From: Aspergillus flavus
Taxonomy: Eukaryota; Ascomycota; Eurotiomycetes; Eurotiales; Aspergillaceae
Direction of reading: 5' to 3'
Length of the DNA stretch: 64,000 bases
Assembly (NCBI RefSeq): GCF_009017415.1
Contig: NC_092410.1
Location: 2,604,001-2,668,000, forward strand
The position numbers were made by a program, and so were the translations under genes. Numbering within the stretch: the stretch's first letter is position 1; each line of letters begins with the position of its first letter. Shown here piece by piece: positions 55,981 to 64,000 of the stretch. The notes beneath the pieces are model-generated. The model saw only the letters and a list, made by a program, of their open reading frames with translations. It was not told the origin of the DNA and searched no databases.

Positions 55981-57604
55981 ATGCCATTTCTATCGTACGC
56001 GCATATACTTGAACTCCAGCAACAGCTGGAAGGTACCCGAGCTCGAGTGATATGCGCTGGCTCGGACGAGTATGCTGAGAGCATCAAACGATGGAGTGAT
56101 ACGTGCGAGAAGGAAGCTGTACGTATAACTTTGACTCTTACCAAGACACCTGATAATGCTCTCAACACTCCTGCAAAGCCTTTGATCATTATCCACGGAA
56201 CATGTCTCTAACAGTACCACAGGGCGCAGTAGTGAAAGTCACATCCACGTCTGAAGTCTCTGAAGTGATTAAGTTCGCCCGGAAGCATCGTATCTCTTTC
56301 GCTGTAGAAGCCGGGGGACATTCCACCACCGGGTCCTCGGCATCTCATGGCGGCATTGTAATCAGCCTGTCTCAGATGCGCAAAGTCCTCACAGACCCCG
56401 CTTCAAAGACGGTTTGTGTACAAGGTGGCGCAACCTGGCAGGATGTCAACAGCTCTACGGCTCCCTACGACTTAGTGGTTGTGGGTGCGACTTCAAGTCA
56501 TGCCGGCGTCGGAGGATCGACACTGGGGGGAGGATACGGATGGCTAACAGGGAGGTATGGTCTGATTATTGACAGCCTGCTGAGTGTCAGGATGGTGCTC
56601 GCAGATGGGTCCATCGTCGAAGCGTCGGAAACGACTTCCCCGGACCTTTTCTGGGCGGTTCGAGGTGCCGGACAAGCCTTCGGCGTGGTGACCGAGCTTG
56701 TCTTCCGTGCGTATGATCTCAAACATCACGTATTTGGGGGAGCCCTTTACTTTACACCAGATAGGCTAGCAAAAATTGTGGAGTTTGCCAATGAGTTTCA
56801 CCGTCGCATGAATGAGAATAGCGGCCTCATGTTTGGGTTCACGGCCCCTCCGTTTATGGAAGAGACGGCTGTACTGGTCATTCCTTTCTATAATGGCAGC
56901 CGCGAAGAGGCTGAAGACTTTTTTGAACCCATCCTCTCAGCCGGCCCTGCTGCGGGGCAAACCGACATGATGTCTTATACGAGACTCAACGCGGTGGCCA
57001 ATGTAGATCCGTCTCCAGAGGGCCGCAAAAACATCAACGGGACTAATATTTCCCTGCCCTTTGACACTGACTTTGTGTACGACGTATACAAGCAGTTTGA
57101 CAGGATAATGAGAAGCTGTCGGAGGGTGGGGAATAGTGTGCTCATGTTTGAGCTGCTGCCATATAATCACATTATTGAAGTACCATTGGACGCTACGGCT
57201 TGCGCCAATCGGGGCCGGTACTACAATGTTGGCTCGATCTTCTGCTGGCCGGATCCAGATCTCGACCAGAAGATGCTGACCGAGCAGCAGGGTATTATCT
57301 CCAAGATCGAGAATTTCGGATCAGGATCCCGTGATGAGGGCGAAAAGCGTGTGGCTAAATATGCCAACTATGCTGGTAAGTTCCCACCCAAGGTGTAAAA
57401 GTCCTTGAGTCTTTCCGGTGGCGTCACTCATATTGACACCGGTCAGCACAACGCAGTTATTAACTTTGGATAGGGCATAATATCAGTGCTGCAAACCTGT
57501 TCGGCGAGAACTTGGAGCGGTTGCAGCAGTTGAAGAGAGCTTACGATCCCAACAATGTCTTCAGAAAGTGGCACGACCTCCTCCATCAAAAGAACCCAGT
57601 ATAA
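55981..57604 (+). CDS. FAD-linked oxidoreductase (BBE/6-hydroxynicotine oxidase type)
   Basis: Three exons (55981-56118, 56223-57375, 57474-57604) join in phase to about 473 aa. The PCMH-type FAD domain shows [16 protein letters not shown], where the His is the likely covalent flavin ligand, then [20 protein letters not shown] (no Cys where bicovalent enzymes have one), and [20 protein letters not shown]. The C-terminal substrate domain ends with the BBE motif [16 protein letters not shown]. No signal peptide is seen, unlike the other FAD oxidase in this window. Such enzymes often tailor fungal polyketides or alkaloids. A reducing PKS starts 4.5 kb downstream, so a cluster role is plausible but not proven. 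Confidence 0.92.
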
Positions 57605-58456
57605 TCGGTTTATGATAGTAAACATACCTAGTACTCCATATCCTTTTTCAATATCCTGCAGTTATGGTATGGGAGAGATCACTGTAACATCACTCTCACG
57701 TTTGATAACTCTAAAGCCCATCTCCGGGCCGTTAACAATCAGTGGATAGTCCAACCTTTGGTTCGGTAGAACAGAATACGGAACGTCCCAAGTTTTCACC
57801 AAAGGCTGCACGATTGGCCAATTGGGTGGCATCTGGGGAGTTTGACTTCGATTCCGGGGTCCAGAATTTGGCTGTCATGAACCCTACCGCGGGTCTGGGA
57901 GTGATATCCCTCGAAAGAATGTTCCAAGCTAGCAGCATAGAATTACTTGTCGCCGGGTAACTCATGCCCGTCTTGGAAGGTGTCTCTCAGGTTATATCTC
58001 ACCACCGAAAGGTTAAACATAAAACATGTTCCCTGTTGGACGCCATTCAGGGCCACGCAGAGTCGAGCATGACACAAAGCTGTCTGTCGCCTGTCGTCCA
58101 TGTGGCCCAGACGGGATTCCCACTTCTCACCCTGCATTCTGTTCCATGGAACGGGGATATGACACCTACATCCTCAAGCTCGGCTATACGATCCATGATT
58201 TCCCATTCAACCAGGACTGAAGGGGGGGAGATATTGTCTCATTCGACCGCCACCGTGGCGTATATGAGGCTCAATGTCTTCTGTGGTTTGGAATATGTTA
58301 TATAAGTGAAGGCACGTAGGACGTCTTTCCCAGCCCATCAATTTGCCATTACATATACTCTCATACTACATACTTTGTATACTATTTAGTCTCTTCAAGA
58401 CCTGTGGAATCCTAGTCTGCATATATTACCGTCACAGCTTCAGCTGTTAATACGCG

Positions 58457-58849
58457 ATGTCTTCTCTACGTGGCACTACTCTGACAAACAACCTCCAAGC
58501 CCCGGGCAGATTAATCTACTCCACGAACTACCACCCCATAGCCATACAAGACCCGGAATCTGCTGCAAGCTCTCCACCCGAAAAGACACTGGCAGTACCG
58601 ATGTCGCATCATGACCATCCATTAATCCTGCCTCCTGCGACTGACTTCGACACAACACACAAGTCTACTCGAGGAAGCCCAGCGTGGTCGCACCGGGATT
58701 CGCCTTTGAGACCAGCAAGCGCGTCCAGCAATAGCCACTGGGGTAGCCACAAAGGGCTTGATAAGGACGCGCTCAGCTCCCTTCAAGAATACTGCAGCTC
58801 GTTTGATCAAGTTAGGCTTTTGAAGCGGGGATTACAGACTTTGACGTGA
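58457..58849 (+). CDS. Hypothetical protein, 130 aa
   Basis: An intron-less frame with a TATA-like TTATATAAG about 150 bases upstream. The protein is rich in Ser, Pro, His and Thr (AASSPPEKTLAVPMSHHDHP, STRGSPAWSHRDSPLRPASA) and is probably disordered, with a more ordered C-terminus (DALSSLQEYCSSFDQVRLL). No domain recognised. It lies between the FAD oxidase and the hydrolase/PKS pair. Coding is plausible but unproven. Confidence 0.35.
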   Translation: MSSLRGTTLTNNLQAPGRLIYSTNYHPIAIQDPESAASSPPEKTLAVPMSHHDHPLILPPATDFDTTHKSTRGSPAWSHRDSPLRPASASSNSHWGSHKGLDKDALSSLQEYCSSFDQVRLLKRGLQTLT

Positions 58850-59393
58850 ATTTTTCTCATACGGATATGATCGTTTTGGCGTTCTTGGGAGTGGATTTGT
58901 ATGTGACGATCGGGATATATATTTTCAGCACGGCGTTGGGTAACATGAAGGGCTTGATACCACACTTCGGATACACCGATTGATTCTCTCGTTATACCTT
59001 CAATATACCTATTTAATATAATCATTTACACCGATTGAGATATTGCCACCTATGTATCCCTAGAGAACACTACAGTGATAACAGGACGTACATCTACGAC
59101 ACCTATACGCATCATGGGCACGAGAACGCCTTGTTAACTAATCCCAATAATCCACAGTTCCTCTCCAAAGCCATGTCCAAACCTCACAACAGTACTTGAA
59201 GTGGTTGATTAGATCACCAGAACCGCCGGGTCTAGGCGTGTCTAGACCATAGTATAACCTCAATAAGCTCGCCATCTAGGCCACCTGTCAACCACAGTTT
59301 ACTGGTAATGTGACCTCGCTACCATGCGAAAAATTAATTTGCTCGAATGACTCTTTCCGGAACAAATCTCACGCCCGAGTCTTCCTGGGCGTT

Positions 59394-59410
59394 CTTTCAC
59401 CTGGTGAAAG
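59394..59410. repeat. Perfect short palindrome
   Basis: CTTTCACC and GGTGAAAG flank a single T, an 8-bp perfect inverted repeat. It could be a protein-binding site or a hairpin. Nothing next to it explains it. Confidence 0.3.
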
Positions 59411-59819
59411 TGTAATGGCTGGATGTAACCCTATCCATTAAGTAATCGTCAACCCTTTCAGGGAACGAGCCGGATACTTCCGTCTCCTCGCGTCGGACCC
59501 CTTCATCCCAACATTTTTCTTTTTACCCTCTCGTGGAAATAAAAGGGAGTGGGGCTTACTTACTAATGATGGCATATTTCAGCCATTATGCTGGTATGTA
59601 GGGGGGATATGTTTGTTTCCTGGCAGGTTGTCATGGAGGAGGTTGGGTACTCTCCTTCTGTACAGGATGATAGGAGGTCTTTTCCCAACTAAATGAAACT
59701 CGTCTGTGCGAGGAGAACTAATTTGCCATTTAATTTCCTCCACTGAAACCTTTACCTGTACTCTTTTCTCTAGTATTCAACTATCCTTACCTTATTTCGA
59801 AGACCCTAGGTACTAAGAC

Positions 59820-59841
59820 AAAAAAAAAAAAAAAAAAAAAA
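59820..59841 (+). repeat. A22 homopolymer tract
   Basis: Twenty-two consecutive A on the plus strand in a gene-poor region. It may be a promoter-type poly(dA:dT) element, or the 3' tail of an old retroposed copy read from the left. No retroposon body was recognised before it. Confidence 0.6.
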
Positions 59842-60602
59842 CTATGTAAAATGAACCTCCACCGAGGTAAAATGAACGACAACGGCATGTCGATCAACGT
59901 TACCAACCCAAACCCTACATTGGGGGTTGATGTTTATGCACCCCTTGCGTAGGAGTTAACTAGCTAATCGCTACATGACCTTGCGTTGCCTCGTACTGTG
60001 GGAGAATTTAAGCACCAGTTGTTTCATCTGTTCCTGCGTAAGTAGGTTATGGTTTATGTTTGTCGTCATTTTAGATTAGACAGACGGTTAAATGTCAAGG
60101 AGAACTTTCCTTCGGCCCTTTCTGTTATGCTTTGAGGTTGAACTTTGTGCGTGAACTCAATTGATCCCTTTTGTGAGGAGGAGTCTGTAGTATATGTCAA
60201 TCTAGGGGTAAAGGTATGTCAGTGGGGAGGAAGTTCAAGATTTGGAATTCGGGTTGTCTGACTCTGTTTCTCTTTGATAATAGGTTGCCCTTTCTGTTGT
60301 AGGGTTAGAGGGTTGGTGTGTGGATGAGGGGCTTGACACGAATGATCGACATCCCTTGATAAATGCCACGAAGAGTTGGCATTCTGCTCGGTACACCTTC
60401 CTAGTTATTCAGCTGGAGTATAGAGTAGTTTATGATCGGGATTTGCTATATTGGGACTTCTGCGGGGATGTTTCGATATACATAGCAAACGTGGTGAAGG
60501 TTCAGATCAATTCTCGAACGGTGTAGCATGTACAACAATTGCAAGTAAAGGTTGTTATGCATGCTAAATAGGATAGAAGACTAAAGAAACCAATCAAACA
60601 CG

Positions 60603-61469
60603 TCACTCACAATCCAAACTTTCCCGAATCATATTCCGAATCACATCGCCCAGTTCTCGCAACGTGGTTGGATTTCTCGGGATAATATGACCTCCACCAT
60701 GGTCAAAATACTCAGCATTATCAACATTGCAGAGATCATACAATGCCTTCGACCCCTCTAGAAACGCATCCTCCGCACCGATAACATGACAAGTCGGGAC
60801 GGGGATATATTCCTCATCATCAAGCCCTGTAGGAATAATAACCTTTCCCGAGTGAATATCAATGGCCGGCCAGCCTGATATGAACACCGCGCATTTGATT
60901 CGCACTGGCCGTCCGGACTCTTTATACCGTCGCTGTTCTTCTATTATGACGGAGGCAGCTACTGTCGCCCCTTCTGAGTATGCAATGAGTCCTTGAATCT
61001 TGTCATTTTGCTCGATCTGGTCGAGAACCAGATCCACAGCCTTTTTCGCACTCGCCGCGGTTGCTTCATTCTTCGTCCCGTGTTCCACGTAGTGCATCGC
61101 TTGTTCCCGATTGGGGATGCTGGGCAATTTCCGCAGTTTGACTGCGAAATCATCGCGCACATAGATGTAGCGGTAATTTGGCGGCGGTCCAAAGTAGCCG
61201 TCAAATTCCGGTGGAGGGTTTGCGAGGATCGGGCCACGGGTGAAGTGGAATTTGGCTGAATTGGTGCGTTGGAGCTCTTCAACTAACTGCCCTATAGATC
61301 ATATGTCAGAGCTATTTGACCATTACCTGGGAGGACCTGCGAGCGTACCAAGCTGGGCTTTGAAAATCTATCGTTGAAGCATGGTTAGTATTCTTGAATG
61401 TAGGCATGTTTCCGACAGAGATCATACATTTTCATTGCCGTAGGCCCCAGGAAGACACAGGAACTCCAT
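60603..61469 (-). CDS. FSH1/LovG-type serine hydrolase, likely polyketide-releasing
   Basis: Three exons: the first (ATG ending at 61469) gives MEFLCLPGAYGNEN, a short second gives IFKAQLG, and the long third starts QLVEELQRTNSAKFHFTRG. The product is about 249 aa. The opening LPGAYGN matches the LHGxGxN start of the FSH1 family. The nucleophile is in LIAYSEGATVA, a variant where the usual first Gly of G-x-S-x-G is Ala. The aspartate is in VIGAEDAFLEG and the histidine in DHGGGHIIPRNP. FSH1-family LovG releases the product from the reducing PKS LovB. Divergent placement 0.6 kb from a reducing PKS makes the same role likely here. Confidence 0.88.
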
Positions 61470-62085
61470 AATCTCAGGATTGGTATAGATGAACCAACTG
61501 CCAATCAAGAAAGCTCATAGACGCATGCGCTGAGCTGGAGATTCGAAGCACGTATACTGCCGAGTTACTATACAGTAGATCTTCTTGAGTTTGGCTGTTT
61601 ATCCTGGGAAAGTCATGCCACGGAGTAAAGTATCAAATCAGTCCGTGCGCAAAACCCGCATTTCCATGACGTTGTTTAATTATTTCCCCAGCCAATAAAT
61701 GAGGATCCATAAGTATGAAGAAATTATAAGCCCTGGATCATGAGGTAGAGTTCACCCCTTGGGCAGATCGTGGGCTTTTGCCTCGTTTACCCCTGACAAC
61801 CCAAGTCATAGTCGCAACGTGTAGAATGACGACGAATGAAGGGGGATCTGGGACGCTTTAATTGCGTGTTGTTCGTCGAATAAGGCCCTCAGAACCAAAT
61901 ACAGGCAAGGGGGGTAATTTAGGGTGCCGTTAGAAAGTGAGTCCTAGCATGCCTTCAAAGGCCATGCGACCCTTTGAAACTCCTAGACATACAGTCACAT
62001 ACTTAAGGGTGCTGCCAAGGTCACTCTTAGGGGATTACCTTTCGACTGACCCCATTCTTGCGTCCAAACTGCGATATCTGTCAGC
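61470..62085. promoter_or_regulatory. Divergent promoter of hydrolase and polyketide synthase
   Basis: The two start codons point apart across about 616 bases, so both genes are probably co-expressed. No specific zinc-cluster regulator site was assigned by eye. Confidence 0.45.
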
Positions 62086-64000
62086 ATGAATGGAGTCAAT
62101 GGAACAGATGGCTCCCATGGCCGCAATGAGTCCGATAGGGCCGCCATAGTGGGAATGTCATGCCGGCTTCCTGGCATGGTAGATAGCCCAAGCCGTCTGT
62201 GGGAGCTATGCTCTCGTGCCCGAAGCGCATGGTCCGAAGTTCCAGAGTCTCGATTCGATGCGGCAGGCTACTACCATCCGACACCTGGCCGAGCCGGATC
62301 ATTCAACTATAAAGGTGGTCACTGGTTGGATGAGGACGTCGGCCTGTTTGATGCGCCGTTTTTTAATGTCACAATGAAAGAAGCACAGTCGATGGACCCT
62401 CAGCAGCGCATCTTACTCGAATGTACATATGAAGCTCTCGAGAATGCCGGCCTTACGAAAAGTTCCTTGTCATCCCAGCGTGTCGGCGTTTTTATCGGGG
62501 GATCAACCTCGGAGTACAACATGAGAAACACCAAAGATCCTGAAAATATCCCTATGTTTCAAGCGACTGGTGGGACGATGTGCATGCAGGCAAATCGCAT
62601 ATCGTACTACTTCAACTTGAAAGGTCCTAGTGTCTCTGTTGACACTGCCTGCTCTTCAAGCTTATCCGCATTGCACCTAGCATGCCAGAGTCTGAAGTCA
62701 GGAGAATCGGAAATTGCAATTGTTGGAGCATGCCATATTAACTTGATACCGGAGCAGTCAATCTCGATGGCGCTGTCAAGGTGAGCATGCCCAGGGCTAG
62801 CTGACTTAGCATAATCGAAGCTACCCGTGGCTAGCCAACGACTGAACGCTGACGCTTGACGAAACCCACAGGCTTCTTGCGGATAGTGGACGATGCTATG
62901 CATTTGATCATCGAGCATCTGGAGGCTTTGGCCGTGGCGAAGGTTGTGGATGTATCGTGATCAGACCACTGGACGCAGCGGTCGAGGCAAATGATGCTGT
63001 TCGGGCAGTAATCGTCGGTACAGGAGTAAATCAAGATGGTCGAACAACTGGGATCACGCAGCCGAATAGTGGTGCTCAGGAAGAACTCATACGCGCCGTT
63101 TACGAGTCCGCCGGTATCGATCCGTCAGAAACTGGATATGTCGAGGCGCATGGAACAGGTACCAAAATCGGTGATCCAATCGAGGCCTCGGCGCTACATG
63201 CTGTATTTGGCGGAGGACGGACATCACGGCGTCCATTGTATATAGGGTCCGTCAAGTCGAATGTCGGCCATACGGAATCAGTCAGCGGTATTATATCTGT
63301 CATCAAAACTGCAATGATGTTGGAAAAGGAGTTGATACTGCCCAATTGCAATTTCGAGAAGCCAAACCCTGCAATACCCCTGCAGGAGTGGAATTTGAAA
63401 GTGAGCGCCTTCCGATGCGCCTTCCTAACGAAAGTGATATTCTAACTTGACCCCAGGTCCCGACGAAGTTAATACCATGGCCGAGGAATAAGCGCTATGC
63501 GAGCATCAACAATTTCGGTTTTGGAGGATCCAACGCACATGCTATCCTGACAAAGGCGCCTCCGGCACAGAGTGACATGTTCACAGAACTAGAGAACCTT
63601 GTCCATGGAAGCAGTGACGATACTCAGAGCCATGCTCCAACCCGCAGAGTATACCCCATTTCTGCCAATGACAAGCAAGCCTTTACGCGCCGCTTGAAGG
63701 CCTTGGAGACATATCTTGAACAACAGCCGGAAGCATTCAACATGTATCTCATGGAGAATCTGGCATACACACTTGGTGAGCGACGGACTGCCTTTCCATG
63801 GAGAGCAGCGGTTTCTGCGGCCTCTGCAACTGAGCTGATCGGACAGATAACATCCCCTAATTTCAAGCCGGAGCGAGCGCCGGAGGAGCCTGTTATTAGC
63901 TTTGTCTTCACGGGCCAGGGAGCCCAGTGGCATGGCATGGGAAAGGAGTTGCTTGCAAGGTATGCTCTCTTTGAGAAGGCTATGAAGAGAGCAGATCAAT
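62086..64000 (+). CDS. Reducing polyketide synthase, N-terminal part (KS and start of AT)
   Basis: Exons 62086-62780, 62872-63400 and 63457 onward join in phase; the gene continues past the window. The ketosynthase domain starts at once (AAIVGMSCRLPG, residues about 19-30). Its active-site cysteine is C189 in SVDTACSSS, and its histidines are in VEAHGTGTK and SNVGHTESV. The FNYKGGHWLDEDV and DAPFFNVT segments are typical of highly reducing fungal PKSs rather than non-reducing ones, which would begin with a SAT domain. After the linker, VISFVFTGQGAQWHGMG opens the malonyl-CoA acyltransferase. KR, ER, DH and ACP domains would follow outside the window. With the divergent LovG-like hydrolase it forms a probable biosynthetic core. 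Confidence 0.95.

Larger units (their letters stand above)
57605..60602. other. Gene-poor stretch, 3 kb
   Basis: No firmly supported gene apart from the ORF listed at 58457. It contains an A22 tract (59820-59841) and a perfect palindrome (CTTTCACC/GGTGAAAG, 59394-59410). GTAAAATGAAC occurs twice just after the A-tract. Other short frames (57742-57960, 60320-60526) lack recognisable features. Confidence 0.4.

Overview
The window is nuclear DNA of a filamentous ascomycete. Genes carry many short introns (GTAAGT-like donors, CTAAC-like branch points), and the gene families (HET, PTH11-like membrane proteins, reducing polyketide synthase, isocyanide synthase-dioxygenase, fused lycopene cyclase/phytoene synthase) are typical of Pezizomycotina. 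The overall content fits Eurotiales, probably Aspergillus or a relative; that placement is inference. All splice sites were read by eye and need RNA support.

Layout. 1-5342: a truncated FAD monooxygenase (-) and a complete isocyanide synthase fused to a TauD dioxygenase (+). 5525-8148: an RBM5/10-like splicing factor (-). 8848-9911: a LaeA-like methyltransferase pseudogene. 10453-16755: a carotenoid cluster with phytoene desaturase (+), lycopene cyclase/phytoene synthase (-) and a carotenoid cleavage oxygenase (+). 17328-22116: a PTH11-like membrane protein (-) and a secreted FAD oxidase (+). 22361-25193: a HET gene with apparent frame breaks (-). 26563-30660: a NAP-family protein, a secreted protein with three knottin-like cysteine modules, and a DUF4419 protein. 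30661-34770: gene-poor, with an LTR-like relic and very small spliced genes, including a DUF2945/HVA1-TUDOR gene. 35195-44567: a GPI-anchored protein, a TPR protein, a class 3 lipase, a triose-phosphate/nucleotide-sugar type transporter and a GT25 glycosyltransferase. 44637-45411: a broken Tc1-like transposase. 45735-53749: a GH13 alpha-glucosidase, a short-chain dehydrogenase, a transcription-factor-like protein without a zinc cluster, molybdopterin synthase large subunit (cnxH/MoaE) and Sco1. 54590-54967: a small RING-H2 gene. 55981-64000: a FAD oxidase, a long gene-poor stretch, a LovG-like (FSH1) serine hydrolase, and the start of a reducing polyketide synthase that runs off the right edge.

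How the genes work together. The three carotenoid genes cover geranylgeranyl diphosphate to phytoene, desaturation, cyclisation and then cleavage. The hydrolase and polyketide synthase are divergent over about 0.6 kb and probably form a synthase plus product-release pair, perhaps with the FAD oxidase. The isocyanide synthase-dioxygenase may work alone or with the neighbouring FAD monooxygenase. Housekeeping genes (splicing factor, cnxH, Sco1) sit between these accessory loci. No tRNA, rRNA or CRISPR array was recognised.
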